This document shows positions 7,548 to 16,800 of a stretch of 37,428 nt of DNA, piece after piece. Source of the stretch: Chitinophaga pinensis. GTDB taxonomy: Bacteria; Bacteroidota; Bacteroidia; Chitinophagales; Chitinophagaceae. The stretch is taken from positions 1 through 37,428 of the forward strand of contig CAMCMP010000029.1 in the NCBI GenBank assembly GCA_945876095.1. The letters run 5' to 3'. The notes beneath the pieces were generated by a model that was not told where the DNA came from, searched no databases, and worked only from the letters and a program-made list of their open reading frames with translations. A program made the translations under genes and the position numbers. Within the stretch, counting starts at the first letter, position 1. The number at the start of each line of letters is the position of its first letter.

Positions 7548-10500
7548 ATGAGAAAGTCGATTATAATCATAGCATTACTAATTAATGCCAATTTTTTACC
7601 TGCGCAGAAAATCACAACTAGTCAATTTGCCAACTTAAAGGCGAGAAGTATTGGTCCAGCTGGAATGAGCGGTAGAGTTACTTCTATTGACGCGTTGCAT
7701 AGTAATCCGGACATAATTTATTTGGGTACCGCATCGGGGGGCGTATGGAAAACCGAAAATGGTGGAAGTAATTGGCTCCCAATTTTTGATGACCAACCTA
7801 TTTTAAATATTGGAGCAGTGGCTATTCAGCAGTCCAATCCTTCTGTGTTGTGGGTTGGTACCGGCGAAGGAAATCCTAGAAACTCTTTGAACCTAGGTGG
7901 TGGAATTTATAAAAGTTTAGATGGAGGAAAAACTTGGCAATTAAAAGGGCTAGAAAAAACTAGTAATATTCACAGAGTAATCATTGATCCTACTGAGCCC
8001 AACACAGTTTATGCAGCAGCGATAGGAAATCCTTATGCAGAACATCCGCAGAGAGGGGTTTATAAAACTACTGATGGTGGAAATAGTTGGAAATTAATTT
8101 TGCATACCAATGATACCAGTGGCTGCGCCGAATTGGTAATGGATCCAAGCAATCCGAATAAGTTGATCGCAAATATGTGGCAGCATCGTCGCACCCCGTA
8201 TAGTTTTAAAAGTGGTGGTCCGGGAAGTGGTTTATATATGACCTATGATGGAGGAAAGACTTGGGAGAAGTTAGGTAAAAAACAAGGTCTACCAGAGGGG
8301 GATTATGGCAGAATAGGAATTACGATTTCTACCAATCAGCCTAAGCGAATATATGCTTTAGTGGAGGCTACTAAAAATGGATTGTATAAAACAGATGATG
8401 GAGGATTTAAATGGGAATTGGTTAATAGCAATGCTGTTGACGTTACCAATCGACCATTTTATTTTCAAGATATTCGGGTGGATCCTTTAAATGAAAATCG
8501 TTTGTATAATATCAATCAAATGATCAGCATGAGTGAAGATGGAGGTAAGACTTTTCAAAATGTGATTCCTTATTCGGGCATTCATCCAGATCACCATGCA
8601 TTTTGGATTCATCCTACTAATCCCAATTTTATTATTGATGGCAATGACGGTGGAATTGGTGTGAGCCATGATCGTGGTCGCACTTGGAAATTTGATGAGC
8701 AACTACCTATTGGCCAGTTTTATCATATTAATGTGGACAATGAATTGCCTTACCATTTAATGGGTGGTATGCAAGACAATGGAAGCTGGCGTGGTCCTGC
8801 TTACACATGGATAGAAGGAGGGATTAAAAATTTCTTTTGGGATAATATTTGGAGTGGAGATGGTTTTGATATGTCGCCAGATCCTCAAGATGCTAATTGG
8901 GTATATGCGATGTCGCAAATGGGTGGATTGGGAAGGTACAATGTAGCAACTGGAGAGCAAACTAGTCTTCAACCACCGGGGCTAGACGCTAAAAAGAGAC
9001 TACGTTTTAATTGGAATGCAGCCTTTGCTCAGGCTCCAGATGATGCAGCGACTATCTATTACGGAAGTCAGTTTGTACACAAAAGCACCAACAAAGGAAA
9101 TACCTGGCAAATAATTTCTCCAGATTTAACCACCAACAATCCGGCGCAACAAAAGCAGGATGAAAATGGAGGACTCTCGTTAGATATTACTGGAGCGGAA
9201 AATTACAATACTATTTTATGTATTGAACCTTCTACTAAAGATAAAAATATTATTTGGGTGGGTACAGATGATGGTAATCTACAGTTAACAAAAGATGGTG
9301 GAAAAACCTGGACTAACTTTCGTGGTAAAATTCCAGGAATGCCGGAAGGATCGTGGATTCCTCAAATAAGGGCTAGTCGATATCTAGAAGGTGAGGCAAT
9401 GGTAGTGTGCAACGATTATAGAAGGGGAGATTTTAAGCCATATATTTTTAGGACTACTAATTTCGGCCAATCGTGGGAACAAATATTAGCAAGCACTAAC
9501 GTACAAGGATATGCGCTTTGTGTTTTGCAAGATCCGGTTCAGCCTAATTTGATTTTTGTTGGAACCGAAAAAGGTCTTTGGGTAAGCTTTGATAAAGGAA
9601 CGAGTTTTGAACAGTGGAAAAATGGGTATCCTTCTGTTTCTACCTATGACTTGGTGATTCAAGAAAGGGAGGCAGATCTTTGTATTGCCACTTTTGGAAG
9701 AGCGATCTATGTAATGGATGACATTCGACCTTTGAGAAAATTTGCTGCAAATGGTGGTGGAACTCCTAAAAAGAAGCTAGTAGTATTTGAGTCTCCTACT
9801 GCGTATGAAGTTCAGTTTAAAAATAAACAGGGATATGATTATAGCACTTGGGGATTGTATGATGGTAAAAATAGGAGCCGAGGAGCTTCTTATTCTTTTT
9901 ACATTCAACCTTCCGCTAAAAAAGATACTGCTAAATCTGCAAAGTCAGATTCAGTTTGGGTAAAAATCTATAACTCACAAAATGAGGTTATAAGAACGAT
10001 GCAAATAAAAGCAGATACAGGATTTAATAGAAATTATTGGGGTTTTGAAATGAAGGGCCTTCGAAGACTAGGTTCTCCAAAACCAACGGCTACTTCTGTA
10101 GAGCCACTGGGTGACATGTCAGTTTTTCCAGGTAGCTATAAAATGGTTATCTCATTAGGAAAAGAAGTAGACTCCACGATGATAGTGGTAAAATCGGCTC
10201 CTGGACAAACGATATCCCAACAGGTATATGATTCAAAAGTAGTGGCATTAAACAGGCTTGAAAAAAGCACGAGCAAGGTGGTAGAAATTGCTGATCGTTT
10301 AACGGAGGCAGATGAAATCATTGCAAAACTGGAAGCTCAATTAAAGAATGTTGAAGGTGCTGAAGCAGATAGCTTACTAAAATTTGGAAAGGCAATGACC
10401 GATTCTATAAAAAAGATTCGCAATTTTATTTTTGGCACTCCTCATGAAAAGCAGGGCTATGGCGCGCCTTACGAAATTACGGTCTATGCTCGCCTGTATG

Positions 10501-10694
10501 AAGCCAAGGGGGAAGTGCTTGCTAAAAATAAAGTGCCAGATGCTCAGGAATTTACTTTAATAGAAATGGCAGAGCAAGTGGTGATGGAAGCAGTACAAAA
10601 AGCTAATTTATTTTTTAATGGCAAATGGAAGATGTATCGACAACAAGCAGATAATACACCGATGAAAGTTTTTAAAGATTTTAAAGAGCTATAG
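7548..10694 (+). CDS. secreted Asp-box (BNR/VPS10-like) beta-propeller protein
   Basis: This 1048-residue protein starts with a signal peptide (about residues 1-20, ending in PAQ). Eleven or so Asp-box/BNR motifs of the S/T-x-D-x-G-x-T-W type are visible through residues 60-720, for example SLDGGKTW, TTDGGNSW, TYDGGKTW and TKDGGKTW. These are the hallmark of sialidase-like, sortilin and HCF136-type propellers. A beta-rich region follows, then a helical, probably coiled-coil stretch at about 890-960. Database entries for such proteins often say glycosyl hydrolase, but I see no catalytic residues that prove this, and no T9SS sorting domain ends it. It follows msrB by 88 bases on the same strand. 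A role at the cell surface or periplasm is likely; the substrate is unknown. Confidence 0.8.
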   Translation: MRKSIIIIALLINANFLPAQKITTSQFANLKARSIGPAGMSGRVTSIDALHSNPDIIYLGTASGGVWKTENGGSNWLPIFDDQPILNIGAVAIQQSNPSVLWVGTGEGNPRNSLNLGGGIYKSLDGGKTWQLKGLEKTSNIHRVIIDPTEPNTVYAAAIGNPYAEHPQRGVYKTTDGGNSWKLILHTNDTSGCAELVMDPSNPNKLIANMWQHRRTPYSFKSGGPGSGLYMTYDGGKTWEKLGKKQGLPEGDYGRIGITISTNQPKRIYALVEATKNGLYKTDDGGFKWELVNSNAVDVTNRPFYFQDIRVDPLNENRLYNINQMISMSEDGGKTFQNVIPYSGIHPDHHAFWIHPTNPNFIIDGNDGGIGVSHDRGRTWKFDEQLPIGQFYHINVDNELPYHLMGGMQDNGSWRGPAYTWIEGGIKNFFWDNIWSGDGFDMSPDPQDANWVYAMSQMGGLGRYNVATGEQTSLQPPGLDAKKRLRFNWNAAFAQAPDDAATIYYGSQFVHKSTNKGNTWQIISPDLTTNNPAQQKQDENGGLSLDITGAENYNTILCIEPSTKDKNIIWVGTDDGNLQLTKDGGKTWTNFRGKIPGMPEGSWIPQIRASRYLEGEAMVVCNDYRRGDFKPYIFRTTNFGQSWEQILASTNVQGYALCVLQDPVQPNLIFVGTEKGLWVSFDKGTSFEQWKNGYPSVSTYDLVIQEREADLCIATFGRAIYVMDDIRPLRKFAANGGGTPKKKLVVFESPTAYEVQFKNKQGYDYSTWGLYDGKNRSRGASYSFYIQPSAKKDTAKSAKSDSVWVKIYNSQNEVIRTMQIKADTGFNRNYWGFEMKGLRRLGSPKPTATSVEPLGDMSVFPGSYKMVISLGKEVDSTMIVVKSAPGQTISQQVYDSKVVALNRLEKSTSKVVEIADRLTEADEIIAKLEAQLKNVEGAEADSLLKFGKAMTDSIKKIRNFIFGTPHEKQGYGAPYEITVYARLYEAKGEVLAKNKVPDAQEFTLIEMAEQVVMEAVQKANLFFNGKWKMYRQQADNTPMKVFKDFKEL

Positions 10695-10740
10695 TAAAAA
10701 TTCAGCAATTACAGACTAGCTTAAATTTTAAAAGAAGGGT

Positions 10741-10989
10741 CTAATTTTTGCAACTCAAAAATATGAACGGCTTCAATGTGTCATTTCGAAGTGTATTGCG
10801 AAGCGTTAGTGGGTTATGAATTACTTTGTATTTATTAAGGTCAAGTACTTCATGAGCAATTACTAGGTTATTGAGTCGCTCTGTAGTCTGTAGTATTTCG
10901 TGCAACCAGTCCACCGTTTCTTCAATTGCTTGGGGGCTTAGCAGTTCTTGCTTAAACAATACTAATAAATCTCTATTTGTTTTGTTCAT
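10741..10989 (-). CDS. small helical hypothetical protein (82 aa)
   Basis: I do not recognise this protein. The ATG at 10989 opens 82 residues with no signal peptide and no membrane segment. It is predicted to be helical, with an amphipathic stretch around FKQELLSPQAIEETVDWLHE and a polar C-terminus. It lies 32 bases after the stop of the 42-residue lipoprotein gene on the same strand, so the two may form one transcript. It points toward the end of the large propeller gene. The main evidence is intact reading frame and position; it could still be a chance frame. Confidence 0.45.
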   Translation of the reverse strand: MNKTNRDLLVLFKQELLSPQAIEETVDWLHEILQTTERLNNLVIAHEVLDLNKYKVIHNPLTLRNTLRNDTLKPFIFLSCKN

Positions 10990-11021
10990 TAAAAATTTTT
11001 TTAACTGCTATTATTTAAAAT

Positions 11022-11150
11022 TTAATATCCTACAAGCCCTCTTTTACTTGGACAGCCGCATTTGCTATTTTTTTTAAACACCATGCAGGAGGACATCAAA
11101 AGTGAAACAATTAAAATACCGAAAAAAACAAGGCTACAATAATGTTTCAT
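11022..11150 (-). CDS. very small lipoprotein (42 aa)
   Basis: This short frame runs from ATG at 11150 to TAA at 11022. It encodes 42 residues: a hydrophobic signal segment at 6-20, a lipobox LMSSC with the lipidated Cys at residue 22, then a short basic tail containing KCGCPS and ending in GY. Tiny lipoproteins with a CxC-type, Lys-rich tail are common in Bacteroidota. The mature part would be only about 20 residues, possibly a surface or inner-leaflet peptide; the C31/C33 pair may bind metal or form a disulfide. The 82-residue frame follows 32 bases later. The lipobox placed at the right distance from the ATG is good evidence that this is a gene. Confidence 0.65.
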   Translation of the reverse strand: MKHYCSLVFFGILIVSLLMSSCMVFKKNSKCGCPSKRGLVGY

Positions 11151-11204
11151 ATTCCTAATTTATCAAATTAAACTATTTTCACCAATATTTATTGTGTTAG
11201 TAGC

Positions 11205-12326
11205 ATGAATGATAAGCAAGATAGCAAATTTTTAAAAAAAAATAACATTTTAGTTGTTCCGCTCGATTGGGGATTAGGTCATGCTACCCGTTGCATTCCC
11301 ATTATTGAATCCCTATTGGAAAATAATTGCCAGGTATATATTGCTGCAGAAAATGCTACAAGAACATTATTAGAGAATGAGTTTCCACAATGTAACTTTC
11401 TTTCATTGAAGGGTTATCGAATTCGATATAGCAGGCAAAAATTTTTGCTTCCAATTAAAATGGCAATTCAATTGCCTCGCATTCTATTTCGCAGCGTTCA
11501 AGAACATCGTTGGTTAAAAAAAGTAGTGAATCAATTTTCTATCGATGCAGTGATTGCTGACAATCGATTTGGATTGTTTCATTCTACTATTCCTTCTGTT
11601 TATATCACCCATCAGTTGCTTATCAAAACAGGCAATCAGTTTTCTGAAAAAATACTGCAAAAAGTACATGGCTGGATAATTAAAAAATATACGCATTGTT
11701 GGGTTCCCGATTTTGAGGGTAAGGAAAATATTGCAGGCGAATTATCTCATCCAATCAACCTACCCTCTAATGTTCAATATCTAGGTTGTTTATCGAGACT
11801 TTCATTTAATCTACCGCCAATAAAAAAGTATGACCTGTTGTTACTCTTGTCAGGCCCAGAGCCACAGCGAACTATTTTTGAAAAAATATTATTGTCACAA
11901 TTAAAAGATTTTGATGGCAAGGTAATGTTGGTGAGGGGTCTTCCTCAAAATTTCGAAGAGAAAAAAAATGAAGAGCAGCGTTCTAAAAAATCTGCTTTGT
12001 TAACGATTGAAAATCATCTTTTAGCAGCGCAGTTAAATGAAGTTATTTTACAATCAGAGTTGGTGATATGTAGAAGCGGTTATACCACCATTATGGATCT
12101 TATTAAAATTAGAAAAAAAGCAATACTAGTGCCTACTCCAGGACAAACAGAGCAAGAATATCTTGCGGACCATTTAATGAAAAAACAATACTTTTATTCT
12201 ACTACACAGCATGATTTTGATTTAACTAATTCATTGAAGTTGGCTGCTGATTTCAAATTTGAAATACCCAACTTTGGTATGGATCAATATAAAAAAATAG
12301 TAAATCAATTTGTGCAATCATTTTAA
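11205..12326 (+). CDS. MurG-like glycosyltransferase (GT28-type fold)
   Basis: The protein has 373 residues with two Rossmann-like halves. The N-terminal half starts at about residue 15 with ILVVPLDWGLGHATRC, the glycine-rich loop seen in MurG and related GT-B enzymes. The C-terminal half has the nucleotide-sugar binding region VICRSGYTTIMDLI and VPTPGQTEQEYLADHL at about residues 290-330, as in GT28 enzymes. It therefore should move a sugar from a UDP-sugar to an acceptor, at the inner face of the membrane or in the cytoplasm. It is too divergent, and wrongly placed, to be the peptidoglycan MurG itself. The EamA permease gene begins 29 bases later. Donor and acceptor cannot be named. Confidence 0.78.
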   Translation: MNDKQDSKFLKKNNILVVPLDWGLGHATRCIPIIESLLENNCQVYIAAENATRTLLENEFPQCNFLSLKGYRIRYSRQKFLLPIKMAIQLPRILFRSVQEHRWLKKVVNQFSIDAVIADNRFGLFHSTIPSVYITHQLLIKTGNQFSEKILQKVHGWIIKKYTHCWVPDFEGKENIAGELSHPINLPSNVQYLGCLSRLSFNLPPIKKYDLLLLLSGPEPQRTIFEKILLSQLKDFDGKVMLVRGLPQNFEEKKNEEQRSKKSALLTIENHLLAAQLNEVILQSELVICRSGYTTIMDLIKIRKKAILVPTPGQTEQEYLADHLMKKQYFYSTTQHDFDLTNSLKLAADFKFEIPNFGMDQYKKIVNQFVQSF

Positions 12327-12355
12327 AGTCGCAACTTTACATTACAATTTTTGAT

Positions 12356-13249
12356 GTGCAATTAAAAACGAAAGCGCATTTAGGTTTACTAAGTGCTAAT
12401 ATTTTCTTCTCTATTAATCTGAGTGCAGTAAAATACCTCACTACGAATCACTTTGTGCAAAGTTTTGGTATTAACCTAATTAGGGTGGCAGTATCAACTA
12501 TATTATTTTGGATTCTATATTTAGGGAAGCCAGTAAAAAGTAAGATTGATCGTGCAGATCTTCCGAGGTTTATTATATGTGCATTCACGGGAATTGCTTT
12601 TAATCAGATGCTATTTTTAAAAGGGCTTTCCCTCACCTACTCCATTCATGCTGTGTTATTGATATTGTCTGCACCTATTTTCATCACCATATTTGCAGCC
12701 CTATTTTTAAAGGAACGTATTACAGCTATTCAGATGGTTGGTTTGGGGCTTGGAATTTGCGGGGCAGTTTTATTGATTTCTATGGGAAAAAATTCCGGTA
12801 GTGGAGACAATGTATTATTGGGCGACACCTTAATATTAATAAATGCTTTATCCTATACTATTTATTTCATTATGGTAAAACCATTGATGTTAAAATACAA
12901 TCCGGTGCAGGTAACGCGCATGATTTTTACCATTGGTTTTTTTGTGGTTCTACCTTTTGGATGGAATGAATTTACGGTAATTAACTGGACTGTTTTTGGA
13001 TGGGTGGAATATGGTTGTTTGGGACTGATAGTGGTGGGCGGCACATTTTTAGCTTATCTTTTAAATTTATATGGAATTAAAATATTGGGGGCATCCATTA
13101 CAGGAGCCTATATTTATTTGCAGCCGATATTTGCAGCAATTATTGCGATGATATTTTTAAACGAAAGTTTAGGATGGTACAAAGTCGTGGCGGGGATTTT
13201 GATTTTTACGGGGGTTTATCTTTCCAATAAAAAAATTGCCCATGAGTAG
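12356..13249 (+). CDS. EamA/DMT-family permease
   Basis: The 297-residue protein has about ten membrane segments arranged as two EamA repeats (roughly 8-140 and 155-292), each with the typical end ...IFLNESLGW or ...LFLKERIT. This fold exports or exchanges small metabolites such as amino acids, nucleosides or nucleotide sugars; substrate is not readable. The start is GTG at 12356; an out-of-frame ATG overlaps it and no in-frame ATG lies nearby. It follows the glycosyltransferase by 29 bases, and its stop overlaps the ATG of the GNAT gene, so the three are probably one transcription unit. Confidence 0.88.
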   Translation: MQLKTKAHLGLLSANIFFSINLSAVKYLTTNHFVQSFGINLIRVAVSTILFWILYLGKPVKSKIDRADLPRFIICAFTGIAFNQMLFLKGLSLTYSIHAVLLILSAPIFITIFAALFLKERITAIQMVGLGLGICGAVLLISMGKNSGSGDNVLLGDTLILINALSYTIYFIMVKPLMLKYNPVQVTRMIFTIGFFVVLPFGWNEFTVINWTVFGWVEYGCLGLIVVGGTFLAYLLNLYGIKILGASITGAYIYLQPIFAAIIAMIFLNESLGWYKVVAGILIFTGVYLSNKKIAHE

Positions 13250-13724
13250 TTTTAGTATAGCCACTTCAGCAAGCGATTATGCAGCTGCGCAGGAAATGTT
13301 TAGAGCCTATGCTACAGCCATCAATATTAATTTAGATTTCCAACATTTTGAGGAGGAGTTGTCCGACTTGCCAAAAATGTATTCGCCACCGCATGGAGGA
13401 ATAATATTAGCAAGCGATCAAGAGTTGGTGTTTGGATGTGTAGCCATTCGAAGAATTAACGAAAGAGACGGCGAGTTGAAAAGAATGTATGTAGCACCTG
13501 AATATCAAAACAAGGGCTTTGGAAAAATCTTGTTGCAAAAGGCATTGTTATTAGCAAGGGAATGTAATTATGAAAAGGTAAAATTAGACACGCTTAATTA
13601 CATGGCGTCTGCCATTCATTTATATCAACAGGCAGGGTTTTATGAAATACCACCCTATTATTCCAATCCAATTAGCACGGCGGTTTATTTTGAGATAGAC
13701 TTAGCTTCTTTTTTTCGAAGTTGA
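13242..13724 (+). CDS. GNAT-family N-acetyltransferase
   Basis: The protein has 160 residues from the ATG at 13242; a TTG at 13236 would add two residues but is less likely. The acetyl-CoA binding motif A is clear at about residues 82-103 (RMYVAPEYQNKGFGKILLQ), with the QNKGFG pyrophosphate loop, followed by the C-terminal LYQQAGF segment of GNAT enzymes. It should transfer an acetyl group from acetyl-CoA to an amine in the cytoplasm; the acceptor is unknown. Its ATG overlaps the last codons of the EamA permease gene in another frame, which suggests coupled translation. Confidence 0.88.
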   Translation: MSSFSIATSASDYAAAQEMFRAYATAININLDFQHFEEELSDLPKMYSPPHGGIILASDQELVFGCVAIRRINERDGELKRMYVAPEYQNKGFGKILLQKALLLARECNYEKVKLDTLNYMASAIHLYQQAGFYEIPPYYSNPISTAVYFEIDLASFFRS

Positions 13725-13786
13725 TATCTTTCACCAAAGAGGTGATTTCCTAAGTTTAGGTTGAGTTTAGCGATTAATAAAATTGG

Positions 13787-13794
13787 TATATTTG
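13787..13794 (+). promoter_or_regulatory. probable -7 promoter box of the lectin/PorP operon (TATATTTG)
   Basis: This is a perfect TAnnTTTG box, with a TTTA about 17 bases upstream as a weak -33 candidate. It lies about 105 bases before the ATG at 13900, leaving a fairly long untranslated leader. It would serve the large T9SS protein and its partner. Confidence 0.5.
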
Positions 13795-13899
13795 GGAATA
13801 ATACAAGTCAATTATCTTATTTCGAATTGCAATCAATTGGTTTTTAACTGAAGTTAAATTCTCTTTGAAAAATGTAAATTGAAATAGCCAACACTCCTA

Positions 13900-16800
13900 A
13901 TGAAATATCTTGTTAAAATATTTATTCTTTTTGTTTTGGTTTTTATCTATCAGCCTAAACAACTAGCTGCTCAAAAATCAGGGATTTCTATTTACTGTCC
14001 TGATTTTTCTCCTACTTATCAAAATGGATGGCAACTAAATAATGATGCGGTTTTTATTAGTCCCAATGTAATGAGGTTGACACCTAATATTAACGAACAA
14101 AAAGGAAGTGCATTCTGGAAACAGAAAGTAGCATTGAAAGCTGACTTTTCATTTAGTTTTTTCTTTTCTTTTAAAATAACTAATGTAGGTGCAGATGGCC
14201 TTACATTTTGCATACAACAAGCATCAAATACAGCGGGTAGTTCTGGGGGTGGAGTTGGTTATGAATTTCTTTCGGGCAAGTCCTTGGCGATCGAATATGA
14301 CACTTGGCCAAATCAAAATGAAAATAATGACCATATTGCTTTAGACTATAATGGGTTTTTGCATAATACAGGTAATGGATATCCTTTTCAAAATGGATCT
14401 CCTAATGTTAATTCAACTCTTTTAGATGGAAATACAGGTGCTTCGTTAACGTTACGAGATGGCAATTTAAAATATTCTTGGATTGATTATAATGGCGTTA
14501 CTGGTACATTAGAAGTAAGAATTTCTAACACCGCTACAAGACCTGCCGCCACAGCATTGAGTATTCCTAATTTAAATTTATCTAGTAATTTCTCTAATTC
14601 CGACGTCTTCTTTGGATTTACTGCAGCAACTGGGAGCTTCAATGAAAATCATTTTATTTATTCAGCTTATGCAAACAGCAGGTATGACCCAATAAGTGAT
14701 ACAACAGTATTTAAACAAGGAACCGCTTTTATTACACTTGCCTCTAGTAATAACATTGATAATTGTGTAAGTCCTACTAGTACCATCTCGCTTTTAGCAA
14801 CTGATCAAAATAATAATCCGATTATCAATACACCGCTTAATATATCCTTAGATTCTGGCACCGCTACATTTTCTACTAATGTGGTTACCACGGATAACAA
14901 TGGGCGAGCTACTTTTATATTGAAAAATGTTTCTACTGCAAATATCAAAGTAAGGGTAACCGACCCTTCGGTAGGAGCTTATGGAACAGTTAGTGTGTCT
15001 GCAATTAATGTGAATGATCCTGTAAATTTTTCAATTGTAACTAACCCTGCTGACACAACGATTTGCAATGGGACAGCTGTTACCTTAACTGTTAATGGGG
15101 CTGGTGCAGGAACTAATTTGATTTGGAATACTTCAGAAACTGCTACGACTATTACTAAATCTCCTGGCACTACCACTACCTATTCGGTAACTGTTTCTGA
15201 TGCCACCAGCGGATGTACTGCTACTAAGACTAAAACAATCATCGTAAAGCCACTGCCAAATATTGTAATATCAGAATCAGATAATAGTGGAAGTGCACCT
15301 AATGATTCAAAGCTTTGTATTGGAGGTGCTGTTACTTTAACGGCGAGTGGGGGAACTAATTATTCATGGGTTACAGGAGAGTCAACTGTGTCTATTACAA
15401 AATATCCATCTATCACTACCATTTATTCTGTAGTAGGAATGGATGCAACTAATTGTATCAGTACGGTCAATTATACCGTTACTGTCAGCACACTACCGGT
15501 TATAAGCATTACCAAGACTGACAACAGTGGCACTACAAATAATGATGGAATTATTTGTATAGGATCTATTGCTACTCTAACAGCTAGTGGAGCTACCAGC
15601 TATTTATGGAATAGTTCTGAAACCACCGCCTCCATTAACATATCACCTCTCACCACTACAACTTATACAGTAAGTGCAACAGATGGATTGGGATGTGCGG
15701 CTACTCAAAATGCTACCATAACAATTAATTCATTACCAACAGTCTCTCTAGGAAATACTAATTTTTGTACTGGAGCCACCGCTACACTAAATGCTACTGC
15801 ATCTCCTGCTGGAAGCTATACGTATAATTGGACTGTTCCAGCTGGGGCAACCCCTCCAGGTAATGTAGCAAGTTTTTCAACATCTACCGCAGGTAACTAT
15901 AAAGTATTTATTACGAGTACTGCTACCAATTGTCAGAGTACAGAAGTTACTGGAGTAGTGAATACGATATTGCCGATTTCGGGGACCACCTCTGTTTGTG
16001 TTGGATCTCAGACACAACTAACTGGATCGGGTACGCCTATAACCAATAACCCATGGGTAAGCTCTAGCATTGCCAAAGCCACTGTTAGCAATACAGGCTT
16101 GGTAACAGGGATTTCGCCGGGCACCACTAATATTACTTATTCCAATACGCTAGGATGTTCTACAACATCTGTGGTTACTGTAAATGCGCTTCCTATTATT
16201 TCCGGCACAACCATTGTTTGTACTGGATTTCAAACCCAATTAACAGGGACAGGAACTGCCGCGACTAGTAATGCTTGGACGAGTTCTAATACCGCAATAG
16301 CATCGGTTAGTAGTACTGGATTAGTAACAGGCATTGTAGCCGGGACAACAACTATTACCTATACCAATTCAAATGGTTGTACTGTTAGTGTTGGACTTAC
16401 TGTAAATGTATTTCCTTCCATTTCGGGAGTGCTTTCAGTTTGTAATGGATTTCAAACCCAATTAACCGGTTCAGGTACGCCAGCCAATAGCAATGCATGG
16501 ATAAGTGCTAGTACATCCAAAGCAATTGTTAGCAATACCGGTTTGGTTACAGGAATTTCAGCCGGAATATCTACCATTACTTATACCAATTCGGTAGGAT
16601 GTGCTACTACCGCAGTGATTACCGTGAATGCAATTCCTACTATTTCAGGATTGCTATCTGTTTGCATTGAATCTCAAATACAACTAACTGGCTCAGGAAC
16701 TGCGGCTACTAATAATCCTTGGGTTAGCGATAATACAGCAATAGCAAGGATTAGTAATACCGGTTTGGTAACAGGAATTTCTAACGGAACAAGTACGATT

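Noticed and set aside
7548..10694. Naming the Asp-box protein a sialidase or glycosyl hydrolase
   Set aside because: Asp boxes are shared by many non-enzymatic propellers, and no sialidase arginine triad or other catalytic set could be identified by eye.
13731..13750. TCACC/GGTGA hairpin after the GNAT gene
   Set aside because: The stem is only 5 bp and lacks a T run, so it does not pass as a terminator.
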